Below are positions 31,484 through 44,200 of a DNA stretch of 64,000 nucleotides, in pieces. Origin of the DNA: Hydrangea macrophylla (lineage: Eukaryota > Streptophyta > Magnoliopsida > Cornales > Hydrangeaceae); contig CM066988.1 in NCBI GenBank assembly GCA_033977485.1, positions 55,055,649 through 55,119,648 on the forward strand, given 5' to 3'. Made by a program: the position numbers and the translations under genes. How positions within the stretch are numbered: the stretch's first letter is position 1; each line of letters opens with the position of its first letter. The notes beneath the pieces were generated by a model that did not search any database, was not told the origin of the DNA, and saw nothing but the letters and a program-made list of their open reading frames with translations.

Positions 31484-32867
31484 TGTTGGAGTTTGATGGG
31501 ATATGCCCTCAAACAAATTAGCTATAAACTATCTTGGACATCAGTTTTAGAATATGTTTATGGATATCATTGCTTACATTTCATTATGTATGTCCTTCAT
31601 GAGATGAATGGTGGTTTGGTATCCTTGAACTTCATTGTATGTGATTCATTTGTGTGAAAGAGTTTTACATATAGGAGATATGAATCATATGGTCCTTGGA
31701 AGTTCTAAACAGTCACAGTGGATGATAAGACTAGATACCTTATCAGGTTTACACTGTAGCATGATTAACTTGTATTTGATAGAGTGATGAATCTCATTCA
31801 CAAGAGTGTAAGACTCTAAAGTTGATATGCTAGTATATGGGATACATTGATGGACCTTGAGATTAATCCATTGATAGGAATTGTCAATAGTCAATGGACA
31901 CTCAAACATGTATGAGACATATGTCCTTAATCCTGAGATAATAATGGACACAAGCTTTAGGCCTAGTTGTTTTGACTTACCAATCAGTGAGGTCTTTAAG
32001 ATCAACACCTGGGTATCTTGAATGATCATGTCTAGAGTATTTGGAACATATATTATCAAGATGGAATCTACCCTCTATTACAGAGTAAGTATTCTTTTGA
32101 GAATATCACTATGTTAGTCACTGAGAATTGCAATCTTGTAGTAACCATGTTACTACATATTTGGTGAACTATGAGCAGTTAATGGGGACTCAAGGATATA
32201 AGCTGTAATTATCAACTGGGAGACAATACTGCTTAGTCTCAGTGATAATTATGAACACTGAAGGTAAAGGGGCATTAATGTCATTTCATATAGATCTAGG
32301 TATTACTCAGTGATTTGCCTTTTCTGATTTGGAGTGCAGTTAATGTCATGTGGTGAAATTGATATTAACTAATTAATTTAGACTGTTTGGCTAATGAGAT
32401 TAATCGGGTATAGTTTACATTAATTTAAGCCAATTAGGAAGAGCCTAAAGGTCCCACGTGTAGCTCTTATGAAGTAACAAGTTCAACTAGGGTTAGGAGA
32501 TGGATTGAGTGTGTATAAATATATGTGTAGAGAGAGTTTTTGGTAAAAAGCTAAAAAAACCCGGGCCGAATCTCTCTCTCCCACACATCTATTTTTTCTC
32601 TTTCTCTAAACCCTAGAGATCATCACCAAGGTCTAAGGATTGGAGAGCTTCAAGAGTATACGTGTGAAGATTTCTGGACCGCAAAGGAGGAGTAGCATCT
32701 GGATCTTGCTTGAAGTGTTCTCGTAAGGATCTAACTGATCATAAAAGGTATTAGATATGTTTTTGATAATCATACACATCTTGGTTTTGAGCCGGATTTG
32801 TTTTTGAAAAGAGTTTTCAATGATAATCGCTTCCGCAAACCCTAAATATTTAAAAACAGGACCAACA
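31484..32867 (+). mobile_element. 5' LTR of copia element B
   Basis: A 1384-bp LTR with TGTTGG...CCAACA ends. It is diverged from, but clearly related to, the LTR fragments at 7843-9304 and 16237-16665. TATA-like GTGTATAAATATATG lies at about 32511. A primer site follows. It is inserted in gypsy integrase; the five bases to its left are AAGTT, and the matching copy is not found because the 3' end of the element is lost. Confidence 0.85.
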
Positions 32868-32869
32868 AC

Positions 32870-32881
32870 TGGTATCAGAGC
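32870..32881 (+). promoter_or_regulatory. Primer-binding site of copia element B
   Basis: Perfect TGGTATCAGAGC two bases after the LTR end. Confidence 0.92.
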
Positions 32882-33004
32882 TTGCTCAAACCCTATACGT
32901 ATGATTTTTTTGTAGAACACTATGATTTAATGGTTGCAAAACATATCTGGAATAAAAGCATGTGTAACCCTAACTGAAACATAGCCGCATATGGTCAATA
33001 GGGT

Positions 33005-33720
33005 TGCCGCATGTAGCTGCCTGTGCGCTACAGTGTGCACAAGGGCTATCCTACCGTGCGCGAGTACTATGTTGCAGTTTACGTGTGCTTGTTTTCAACA
33101 AAAACTCATAAATTAATATTTAGAATTGAAAGAGGGAAGAAAAGCACATGTAACTGGCCTAGGTTTTTACGAGCACGTACTATTGTGTGCGTGCGCGTGC
33201 TATGCTATGCGGCGCACCTGTTACATCTTCTATTTTTCTTGAGATACTCATCAATTAATATTTAGAATTGAAAGAGGGAAGAAAAGGATGTGTAACTAGC
33301 CTAGGTTTTTACAAGCACATACTATAGTGGCTGTATGCGTGCTGTGCGCATGCTGTGCGCGTGCTCTGGTGTGCGGTGCACCTGTTATGTGTGCTATTTT
33401 TCTTTAGATACTCATTAATTAATATTTAAAATTTAAAGAGGGAAGAAAAGCACATGTAACTAGCCTAGGTTTTCACAAGCACGTACTATAGTGTGCGTGA
33501 GCGTGCTGTGCGCGTGCTGTGCACGTGCTCTGCTATGCGGCGCACCTGTTACGTGTGCTAATTTTCTACAGATACTCATCAATTAATATTTAGAATTGAA
33601 AGAGATAATAAAAGCACATGTAACTGGCCTGGGATTTTACGAGCACGTACGATAGTGTGCGTGCGCGTGCTGTGCATGTACTATCCACGTGTTCTACGCA
33701 TGCAAATCTTTTCTAAAACA
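33005..33720 (+). repeat. Leader tandem repeat, four units of ~145-165 bp
   Basis: Units share CTCAT-AATTAATATTTAGAATTG, AAGAAAAGCACATGTAAC, CCTAGGTTTTTACGAGCACGTACTAT and runs such as GTGCGTGCGCGTGC. Spacing of the AATTAATATTTA word is about 142, 164 and 164 bp. The alternating GT/GC tracts are of a kind that can adopt Z-form. It sits in the untranslated leader of copia element B. Confidence 0.85.
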
Positions 33721-35094
33721 ATTACACGTGCTGTTTTTCAATAATTTATTTTATTAAAAGTTGTTTTTGTAAAATTTAATATTGAAAAGCATTTGTCTAA
33801 AATTGTTTTTGAAATAAGTGTTTTCTAAAAGTGGTTTTGACACGTTTTTTTTGCCGTTTTATTATGAGATGTTTTCCGGGAGCCAATCAATTCACAGCAT
33901 TAATTACCTTATGCTATATTTGATATCTTTTATTTATAATATGATTTATAAATTGTGTGGTTTAGACATATGCATTTATGGTAATCATATATATACAACT
34001 GCGTGGGATTGGCATATACTAACCCAGTTTTGCAGCTTCCTGATCTCTCATGGCCAAAACATTTACATTTATGTTTAATCTTTGTTTCGGTATATATGTG
34101 GCATTGTAAAGGGCATTGTGGTAATACAATGGTTTTCCTCCGCCAAAAATTTCATTTTAATTCCTAGATCATTATGTAAGCCTCCTTTGGGAAGGCATAG
34201 GACTTTGTAAATGTAACATTTGGAAACGTACAAGACAGAACCATGGAGATGGAGCCCGGAGAACTGAAGCCTTTCGAAGACAGACCAATGGAAATAGAGC
34301 CATGAGAGAGGGGCCTGTTTATGCATATTTGTTTATATGTTATTACATGTGATGTGATTGGTTCATAAATTATGCATGCATGAGTTTAAAGCAATTTCTT
34401 TTCAAAATGATAATATGGATAAAACTGTATTCCAAAATTATCAATCTTTTCAAAAGAAAGCCGTTTTGACACATTGGACAAATATGAGATATTTGCGGTT
34501 AATATAACAAAACAAATTTTTTCAAAATAAATTCCTAACTTAAAGAATCTAGTGGGAGAGAGCCTTATGTTAAGCATAACCTCACAATCTTCCATCAATG
34601 GTTCATTGTAAGGAGAATTGAATATTGCGTATCACAGATTTATTTATAACCACTCCCCTTGGATAGTATTCTATTCACCGGTTACTAGATATGAACTTCC
34701 TAAGAATAGTATCAATGAGACGTGTTAGAGAGTGACCTCCCCTCGGAGGCACTACTCGAGATGGTTGTCATTGGATTCTAATTGATGGTGTACACTAGAC
34801 TGATAATTTTAATAAGAGATTTCCCTCGAAATTTTATTGAAAATTATTAGAGACCAAGGAATCAGGAGTCATGAATTATTTGCAAGAGTTGAATGGGAAT
34901 AATCATGATGGTTTAGCCAATTAAGTTATGAGGTCTTGATCTCCCCTCGAAGGCTTGATTTTATAGACTTAATATTCTGATGATATGTACGTTGAATGTT
35001 TTAAAGGAATTTTTCATGCTTTACATACTTGTCGTTTTAAATGATGATCCATACTTATACTATAAATTGCATATGTAATTTTTTAGATTTCACT
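33721..35094 (+). other. Long copia leader with conserved structured blocks
   Basis: Non-coding leader before gag. Two blocks match the leader of the unrelated-LTR copia element at 56847: CCTCCTTTGGGAAGGCATAGG at 34181-34201 (compare 58392 and 58481), and about 34550-34820 (compare 59180-59450), sharing AGTGGGAGAG and GATGGTGTACACTAG. The second block holds the hairpin GTGACCTCC-CCTC-GGAGGCAC at 34732-34752; a similar CTCCCCTCGAAGG occurs near 34945. Confidence 0.6.
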
Positions 35095-37160
35095 ATGTCG
35101 CATTTTAGCCCACTTGCAACCATTCTTAATCAAAACAAGTTAACTGGAATGAACTATGAGGATTGGAAAAGAACCTTAACATTCTATTGACTATGGAAGA
35201 ATATAAATACGTACTCACCACTCCTTGTCGGCCAACACCTGGTCCTGATACCCAAACTGAAGAGAAAGATAAATATGAACACTGGAAGAAGGCTGATGAG
35301 ATGGCCCGCTGTTACATATTGGCCTCTATGTCTAATGTATTGCAACACCAACATCAATCGATGACTTTGGCTAGTAACATGATCTTGAATCTTAAGGAGA
35401 TGTTTGGGGAATAGGGCCGGCATACAAGGCTTAATGCCATGCAACAACTCATGAACACTAAAATGTCAAAAGGAGATCCGATAAGAGAGCACATTCTAAA
35501 AATGATTGGTTATATGAACATACTGGAGGTCCTTGGAGCTGAGATTGATGGGGAAAGCCAAGTGGACATGATCCTTAACTCATTGCCTGCTTCATTTAAC
35601 CAGTTTAAATTGAATTACAACATGAACAAACTGGGGTATTCATTGAGTGAACTGGTTAGGTCTCTATAGGCAATAAAAGGGATAGTCACTGATGGTCATG
35701 ATGTCATGAACCTAGAGAAGGCTTCATCCTCGAAGCCCAAGCCCAAGGGCAAGGGTGGCAAGAGGAAGAAGGGTCCTAAGGTTCAGGTTGGTGGGCCTAA
35801 CCCAATAATTGGGAAGAAAGTAAGAAAGGGCAAGAAGAAGGCTGAGGGGAAGCCGAAAGGAAAGTGTTTCAACTGCAGCATCCTGAGACATTGGAAGAGA
35901 AACTGTCCGGACTACTTGGACACTAAAAACCAAGGTATGATTGAGTCACTTGTAATTGAAGTAAGTTACTTAACGGATACTTTGAATAGATGGTGCATTG
36001 ATTTTGGTGCAACTAACCACATCTGCAATATGTTGAAGGGGTTTAGACCAACCAGACAGTGTAGTGATGGAAAAATCAAGCTCACCTTGGGATCTAGTGC
36101 AATTGTTTCAGTAGTTACAATTGGTGTAGTAGTCTTAGTTTTTCCTAGTAATAAAACATTAGTGTTAACAGATGTACTTTACGTCCCTTCCATAAGAGGT
36201 TTCTCATTTCAGTTTCTAGTTTAGTGGATAATGGTTATTCATTTCATTTTGGAACTGAAGTATCAATAAAAAGAAATTGTTCTTTTATTTGTTCTGGTAC
36301 ACTATCTAATGGTTTATATTTGATTAATCCTTGCACTCAAGGATCATCTAAAGTGGAATTGAATAACTCAATGGTATCATTACCATCTAAAAGAAAAATA
36401 CCTTCTTCAAATCCTACAAAACTTAGCACTTGAGGTTAGGTCATATTAATCTGAACAGAATAGATAGGCTAGTTAAAGACAGTGTACTCAACTCTTTAGT
36501 TGTAGAACCATTGCCTATCTATGAGCCCTATTTAGAGGGTAAAATGACCAAAAGACCCTTTTCCTCAAAGGACAATAGGGCCAAAGATTTGTTAGAGTTA
36601 ATACATAGTGATGTATGTGGACCAATAAACACCAAAGCACGTGGAGGTATCAGTATTTCATTGCGTTTACTAATGACTACTCAAGATATGGATAACTTTA
36701 CCTACTACACCACAAATCTGAAGCCTTTGAAAAGTTCAAAGAATTTAGAGTTGAGGTGGAAAAGCAATTGGTAAAGAATATCAAGGCCATTTGATCTGAT
36801 CGAGGTGGTGAGTATCTATCTGATGCGTTTATTGATCACTTGAGAGAGAATAGGATTTTATCTCAGTTGACTGCACCTGGTACACCTCAACAGAATGGTG
36901 TAGCTGAAAGAGGGAACAGGACCCTTTTAGACATAACTAGGTCAATGATGAGCTATTTGGAATTGCCACTGTTCCTATGGGATTTTGCTTTGGAAACAAC
37001 ATTATACATACTAAATCATGTTCCAAGCAAATCTGTCTCCAAGATGCCCCAAGAATTGTGGAGTGGGCACAAGCCTTCTCTGCAATATTTTCGGATATGG
37101 GGATGTCCAGCACATGTGCTAAAGGGACGGATGAACAAGTTGGAAACAAGGTCAGAAGTA
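35095..37160 (+). pseudogene. Copia element B gag-pol, truncated in integrase/RT junction
   Basis: Gag starts at the ATG at 35095, in a context shared with the element at 59731 (LTG-NY--WKR). A frameshift near 35175 moves it to the frame opened at 35163. Gag core reads HWKKADEMARCYILASMSNVLQ; the knuckle is CFNCSILRHWKRNC. Protease has WCIDFGATNH, with Phe in place of the usual Ser/Thr next to the catalytic Asp. A pre-integrase His/Cys domain (LGHIN...CLEGKMTKRPF-like) and integrase with QQNGVAERGNRTLLD follow. In-frame stops (35412, 35667) and frameshifts (near 36220 and 36430) break it. Homology ends at about 37160, just after GRMNKLETRSEV; RT, RNase H and 3' LTR are missing. Confidence 0.88.
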
Positions 37161-38119
37161 ACACTAGCCCATTCAACTAGTCTCTAGGGAGAGAGATACG
37201 CATTCATCCAGTATATCGGCAAGCCCAAAGTCTATCAACCGCGATGCCAATGGCAAGCCCAAAGTCTACATTGCACCTAAATGCTCTGGCAGAGCCAGTT
37301 CCCAAACCAAGTAAGTAGTCGTTGCTACTAAAACTCTCAAACATCGAGAGGCGTACCCTGGCATGAACTTGTTCCAAACTCCTATTTAACCCACATAGTC
37401 ATTAGCATGCTCACATAGTCATATAAACATGCTTTTCATACATACTCACTAAATTTAACGGGTCTAAATTAACACATGAGTTTTGCCCGGATCACAATAT
37501 CATACACGATATCTAAAACATCCAAAATTCCTTATATCACATGAGTTAAGAATTCATACCTCAAGCTACTGTTCTACAATTTTAGGGGAAGTACTAGTAG
37601 CCCGATTAAACGTCGGATCTCCGATTAAAAGCAATTCCTACAAGTATTTACTTGTTTTCCCAAAATTTTAGAATTAGGATTTTCGTAAAAACTTAGCCAA
37701 ATGTGGCATAAGAGGTATTAAAATGAAGCTCTTACCTCAAGGAGTCCGAATATGAAATTTGGAGAAAAACTGACGATCGAAAGTTCGTCGTTTGGCGTCG
37801 TGAAGCTTGAAGCCCAAAATCTCCCTTTTCTCTCTCTTGGTTTATGAGATATTTTAAAAATATCTCAACCATATCTATATATAGGCACAACTCTTGAAAA
37901 TTATGTTTAGCTCCCCACGAGTTCTCCAAAACTTCCATTTATCTCTCAAAACGTCTTAAACGTCTAACTTATCAATTCACGAGTGAAAATCTATGAATCA
38001 TAAAAGTTTTAGTCTAAGTCCTATTTGAGTCCGAAATTACGTTCTGAAAACTTATTTCGTAGAATTTCTAGATAGCCTATCTTTTATGCAACGTAACACC
38101 TATGTTCTCACTATAACAT
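37161..38119 (-). mobile_element. Gypsy LTR fragment related to 39076-41197
   Basis: The stretch around 37680-37960 parallels 40470-40740 in the same orientation: AAGCTCTTACCTCAAGGAG, a GTCGTCGTTTGGC-like block, CTCCCCACGAGTT, and a TATA-like CTATATATAGGC on the minus strand near 37885. It is diverged, and I cannot fix its ends or a target duplication. It fills the gap between the break of copia B and the 3' LTR of copia C. Confidence 0.5.
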
Positions 38120-38393
38120 CCAAAGTGATCTAAAACCAGAGCAAACTATAAAAAAAATACAAAAAGGTGCATTTAATATTCACATATACCAAATAATCAA
38201 ATAACATTTAGATCATGTAAATGTCCTTTAATCACATGTATGCCTTATTGAGTATTAAATTGTTGTGTCCTCACTTGACACCTTCTGCTAACCCACAGTC
38301 AACCACTTTCATATTTATCAAATAACATTGATAAATTCACCAAAATCACTTATGATTTAAAAAAGAATGCATTTCCCCGGGACATGTATGACA
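38120..38393 (-). mobile_element. 3' LTR start of copia element C (minus)
   Basis: The minus strand starts TGTCATACATGTCC at 38393, directly after the polypurine tract. The far end is not resolved against the neighbouring gypsy LTR fragment. Confidence 0.45.
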
Positions 38394-38407
38394 CTCCCTC
38401 TCAAGCT
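38394..38407 (-). promoter_or_regulatory. Polypurine tract of copia element C
   Basis: The minus strand reads AGCTTGAGAGGGAG next to TGTCAT, the usual copia arrangement. Confidence 0.65.
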
Positions 38408-39070
38408 AGTGTGAAGATATCTCGCATACCCAACTTGTTAAGATAGTAATTATGAGTCCTACTTCCAAGGACTCGAGGCCTTTGGTGAGGACATCTGCCA
38501 ATTCTTCACTAGACTTCACAAATGGGATGCAAATAAGTCCATTGCTCAATTTCTCCTTGATGAAGTGTCTGTCAATTTCAACATGCTTAGTTTGTCATGT
38601 TGTACTGGATTATGTGCAATATTGATGGCTGCTTAACCTCATATAATCTGTAGGCTCAAGTCTAAGATCTCTCAATGGAATTTTTATCCAAAGTAGTTTG
38701 CAAATTCCCTGAGGCATGGCTCAAAATTCAGCTTCACCACTTGATCTAGATACCACAGTCTATTTCTTGCTATGCCAAGTGACAAGATTTCCTCCAACAA
38801 AGGTGCAATAGGTAGACCTCCTATCCGTTACAGAGCCTGCCCAATCTGTATCTATATAACCTTCCACTTGAAGGTGATCATGCATACTAAAGAATAGACC
38901 TTTCCCAGGCACTGATTTTTAATATCTAAGAATTCTAAGAATAGCACCATAATAAGACTCGCAGGGAGCATGCATGGAATGACTAACAATGCTTACAGCC
39001 CAAGCGATGTCAGGATGCGTATGTGATGAGTAAATTAACTTGCCCACCAATCTCTAGTATCTTCCCCTGT
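38408..39070 (-). pseudogene. Copia element C RNase H, separated part
   Basis: Minus-strand copia RNase H and the end of pol: LVGKLIYSSHTHPDIA at the right edge, then GYIDTDWAGS, STSG/EAEF-type residues and AINIAHNP, with several stop codons. It continues the RT part at 47080-50310; the two pieces were one gene before the 8-kb element landed between them. The RT side stops at DDTDGALV and this side resumes at VDRGRYQRLVG. Confidence 0.82.
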
Positions 39071-39075
39071 CAACT

Positions 39076-41197
39076 TGTCACATCTCGGTCCAACAATAGC
39101 AGAACCATAGCCCGTGGCACGCCACCGAGGCTAAACCAATTAATTAACGTTCCCAAAAATTAGTTTGAAGAACACACGCTACAGAACAAAACAAAACATT
39201 TTGAAAAGCAGTAATCCAGTCGACTGCACCTTAGGCCCAGTCGACTGATAGTGGTCCACAAGAAAGCTTGAATTTAGAACACAATCCAGTCGACTGTTTT
39301 CTATGTCCAGTCGACTGGGACTCCAAATTTTCAGTCGACTGGTACGGTCCGGTTGACTGAGTCCAGCCTAGATAAAAAATATCTGATTTAAAAATATGAC
39401 CTAGTTGACTGTGTTGGGGACCTAGTCGACTGATCTTCTATAAAAAGATGCAGTGAGTTGCTGAAAAAGAGGGTCCAGTCGACTGTTCCACAAATCAGTC
39501 AACTGATTTATGGCAGCAGCACACATTCCGCAGATTTCCTAAGTTAATAGCTTTTTCAAATCGTTTAGGGATTAAACACACATTCCAAACTCACTCCAAA
39601 GTGATCCTAACTGTATTGAAACATTACTAAAACATAATTACAACATGTTGTAGTCTATTACAACATTTTAGATCCATTCTAACATACTAAGTTAAACATA
39701 GGTAAAAACCATAAGAATTATTATTACAACATATTCATCTCAAAACTACGAGGTTAAAGCATTGAGTCACCTTCTGAGTGAACTCCCAAACCCACTGGCT
39801 CATTTCTGTGATTCCTCGCCGACATTAACACCTGTAATGGTTATTTGAATAACTACACATATTTTGATTTGTTTAAGCTAACGCTTAGTGAATTAAACAT
39901 ATGCACATGAATGATAAACATGCTCGCATTCACATCTCTACATTTCATACTAGTCGCTGGAGACTCGCGTGCACATTCCATACTCCCAATCCGCGACTCC
40001 TCGCCAATAAGTCCATGCAAAAGGATAAGACCCACGATTCTTCTCTTCAATCGTGCGACCTTAATGCCTATATCGGCTCCACAAAATGGCTTAGTGACCA
40101 CGTGCTCCTTCTGACCCAAATAAGCAACTCAACATGCTCAAATGCATATCATCGTGCTCTCAGTAATTAAAACATTTCACCATGCTATTGGGCCTACTTA
40201 TCAATATATTCGCCCAATGTGAACAACACAATATATCTCTATGAGTTAACACATGATATTCAAACATAACACGAATACACGCCAAGCAATCATTCCATTA
40301 TACAAAGTTAAATCACTCACCTCCGAATAACGCTCTTAAACTACGATCCAAGGAAAACCCGAGTACAAAGAATGTGCAGAAGTTCGTCTAGTATAATTCC
40401 TATGGATCAAAAGTTCAAATATCAACTTTTATGAAAAATTCTAGAAAATAACTTTTCAGAAACTTGGCCAAACAAGGCCTAATAGGTATCAAAACGAAGC
40501 TCTTACCTCAAGGAGCTCAAATATGAAATCTAGAAGAAATCAGACGAACAGAAGGTCGTCGTTTGGCACCGGAAAGCTCTAAGCTTCAAAATCTCCCTAT
40601 GGCCCCCTTTCTTGAAACTTAGGTTAGAAGTTATAGAAATATCTCAAGTCATCTCATCTCTATATAGGCAATACTCTCGGGAATTACGTTTACCTCCCCA
40701 CGAGTTTTCAAAACTCCTAATTAGCCTCTGAAACTTCCTACATAGCTAATTCATAGCTTTACAAGTGAAACTTCAAAATTATAACAGTTTCTGACTAAGT
40801 TCCGTTTGGTTTCTAAAACGCAAATTCTTATATGACTTTTTCGAAGTTACTAATTAGCCTACCAAATTAATAGCGTGCTAATTCGTCCTCACTAGGATAC
40901 TAAATCTAACAACACAAACATATTCTAAGCTAAAAAATAATACAGATAGTGAAATACACAGGTAAACATTTATTTTTAGATAAACATTTCAGTATTCTAC
41001 AGTGACCGTCTCATACTCGGAGAGACATCACAACCACAAAACACTCATTCACATCATCTCAGAGGGTTCTCTAACACAAACACCCAAATCGACTTGTGAG
41101 TAAAAACTCACTGTCACAGGTGTCATAAGACACAACATATCACATTATCATGCATGACAATGTAATGAGATGCAATAACACAAATGCGGGTGTTATA
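39076..41197 (-). repeat. 3' LTR of the LARD-like element
   Basis: It is 2122 bp, equal in length to its partner. On the minus strand it starts TATAACACCC (TA instead of TG) and ends GATGTGACA. TATA-like CCTATATAGAG (minus) lies near 40669. About ten copies of CAGTCGACTG or one-base variants lie at 39219-39510; in the partner many are changed by C-to-T or G-to-A transitions. Confidence 0.92.
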
Positions 41198-41214
41198 ATT
41201 CTCTCCTCCTTAAA
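41198..41214 (-). promoter_or_regulatory. Polypurine tract of the LARD-like element
   Basis: The minus strand reads AAGGAGGAGAGAAT directly before the LTR start TATAACACCC. Upstream AGTTTGGGGACAAACTTC is a hallmark of Tekay/Del-type 3' ends. Confidence 0.85.
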
Positions 41215-44200
41215 AGAAGTTTGTCCCCAAACTTACGCCATCTCTTAGCTTGACATCCCCCACATGCTTCCCAATACTTGTCTTTTTGTTCACAATTTCC
41301 ATCTCTCCACTACGATGTTACAACTCATGAGGAAAATAAATCCTCAAGTTAGTAAGGAAAATAACTCCTCTGAATTCTGTCTATATCCACTTAAAGTGTC
41401 AAATTGAACACATGCAACCAATCAACATTTCTTCTGAGTAAGAATATCGAGACTCAAGTAGAACACGCTCATTCTTTTTTGATAATAGATTACACCACAG
41501 TGTCATACTCATTTTATCGTACATTTTCTGAAACTACAAACTTCAATACGCAAACTGAGAAGATGAGTCATCTCTCCTCACTTTTCTTTCTTTCCGACCT
41601 ACAGTCACTTACAATCGTCTCGGACCGTTTAGCAATTTCTTCTGATCCCATATTTCGAATGGAACTATCATTGAGTATGAACATCCATACATATTGCATT
41701 AATACGTTGATTCTTTGACCAATTGTTTGACACCTTCAGAATTCAATCTCTTATCTTTTTACAACCATGAAACCTTTGTGTAATACTTACACGCTCAAAC
41801 TTCTTTCTATTTCTCACCATATGTCAACGCTTCCCTTCCAAGCTATTCCACAATGGTAACCCTCGATATCTATAACTATCATTGTGTCGTCTCTTTTTCT
41901 TTTGACTTCATCAACCAACTCATCAACATATTCCCCATTCATTCAATATTCTGGATTCCAACTGCAAATCTTTGCTATAATCAAACTTCCACAACTAACA
42001 CCTTATTTACTCGAGCAAAGTCAAAATGTCGTAATATCTTCTCCAATTATCCTTCCACTTAAACAAGCCTTTGATTTACAAACAAAGAAACGATAAGAAT
42101 TTTAATCTAAAACTTCCACTAAAATAAATACGTTTTCTTCTTTTTGTTTTAAGCAAGCTTCTCAAATTTTTCGTAAGCTTTTCGTGTATATCACCTCACT
42201 ACCACTCCAACAATGTCAATCGTAACAACCACCACTGTTAACAGAACTTGATTCATTCGTTACTCAACACTCCTCGTAATTCCTTTAACCCATGCTCTTC
42301 CTTGTAACATATTCAAGATTACAATACGATCTTTGATATTCTGTCCCTCTTATTGGTGACAATTCGAATCTGTCCTAGTTATGTCCAAGCTATTTCCCCT
42401 TCTATTAAGGACCGTTACATCAATCTCAATACCTCAGTTCATTTTTTTATCTCATAACTCATGGAAATCATCCTTGACTAATCTTATCCCATCTTTCAAA
42501 TTCATCCATCTAAATTAAATAACAATATAGCTATAATTGTCTCACATTCTCCAGTCCTTCCCTCTACTGAAATCAACATCAAACACCACCCCTGTTCTTC
42601 TCAATTCGTTATAAGTATCTCATAACCAATTCGTTTGCATTTTAAACAAAAACAAAACTTTTATTTCAAATCCACTTGCAGTAGCGATTTTGATCATTAC
42701 CAAAAATATTTTAAAAACTCGAAACTTGTGTCCTTTAGACAACAAATCTATATTCCAGCTAACCATTTCATTCTCCATTTCTTCCTACACCATCTCCTCA
42801 CATAAACCAAACTCCATTCTCGAAATCCCAATAGTCACTTCCTAGTCTCTTTCCCATCATTCTCATTTCCTCAATAGTCCTTTTCTAACATTAATCCCAA
42901 TATTCCATCGGTAACTTTCTAACAAGACATTTACCCTCAATCAAGGCCATTACAGTCTCCTCTCTGATTTGACAACTTTCCTTCACATCCATTCTTTTTC
43001 TGTATCTTTCTTCCAATTATTGCCTTCACGACATCATATAAAAATAAAGTTTTCATACACATTTTTTTTCTTTAAAACAAATTCATTTAACCATAGTCGA
43101 GATCATAATTAAGTTCATGTACCACCAACGTCCATTATACTCATGCCGTTCACTTACTCATCAAGTACCATCTTTCCAATTTATACATTCACGTCCTTAT
43201 AAATCGCCTTTTTCGTCCTCCTCTCCACAGAACTTGCTAAACACATTATCGATCAACATCTTCTACTTACTACTTTGTTCATTCAATTTCTAAAATGTAT
43301 TCTCAAATCAATATCCACTTACCACATCAATGCCTCAAGTGACAACGCGACAATTATCCCACTACGCACCACTCGCCTCACCTCTAACCAATCTCATAAA
43401 TTGTTAAACTTCTTGTCTCACATATTCATTCCTATGCTCTCTTTATCGTGGTAAAGGTCAAAACCCCAAATAATGTTTACATACACTTATCTCATTCTCA
43501 TTCTTTGCTACTCCACCAATATTAAATCTACGTTCACGTCAAAATCAGATCTACTTAGGAACATCACAAGAGTCAGGTCTGTACCGCACCCATCACAAAT
43601 CCCGTCTGGATTGAGTTGTTAGCTCTTGATATGAGCTCACTATCCATGCACCCAATAGTTCTATCAAGTCCACATTCAATCAAAATCTTGAAATTCACAC
43701 CAAAAATTTCGTACTTTGACCTCAACCCTCTTTTCTCTACATTTATTCTGGCATCATCTTACTTCTAAGACCAATTGACGTCGCATAACTCATCAAATCT
43801 ATGATTATATTCTCATTGCGGCTATTCCCAAACACATATCAACCACTCATAGGAAAAATCGTCTCACAATCCAGAGATAATAGATTCAGTTGAGAGATTC
43901 CTCAACATCCCACAATACTGACCATAAGATAGTTTGAAAGATTCCTTAACCGTCCACTACTCCAATACCATATTCAACTCCCAATACTTACCGTAATATA
44001 GGTTGAGAGATTCTTTAACCATCTGATACCCACCGTAAGATAGGTTGAGAGATTCCTCAACCATTCCATACTTCAATACCGTAAGGTAAGTTAAGAGATT
44101 CCTCAACTATATGCCATACACAAAAATATCTATATGTATACATACCTTTTGACGCTTGCTATTCAATCAATTCTGTCATCGTTCCTGATATACTCATATC

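Noticed and set aside
39901..40170. Paired ~89-codon frames repeated at 45719-45997
   Set aside because: They lie in the two LTR copies and simply reflect the direct repeat.
41404..42096. Plus-strand frames of 69-104 codons in the interior of the LARD-like element
   Set aside because: The region is C/T-rich and very poor in G, so stops are rare by composition. No motif is recognisable and the element is on the other strand.
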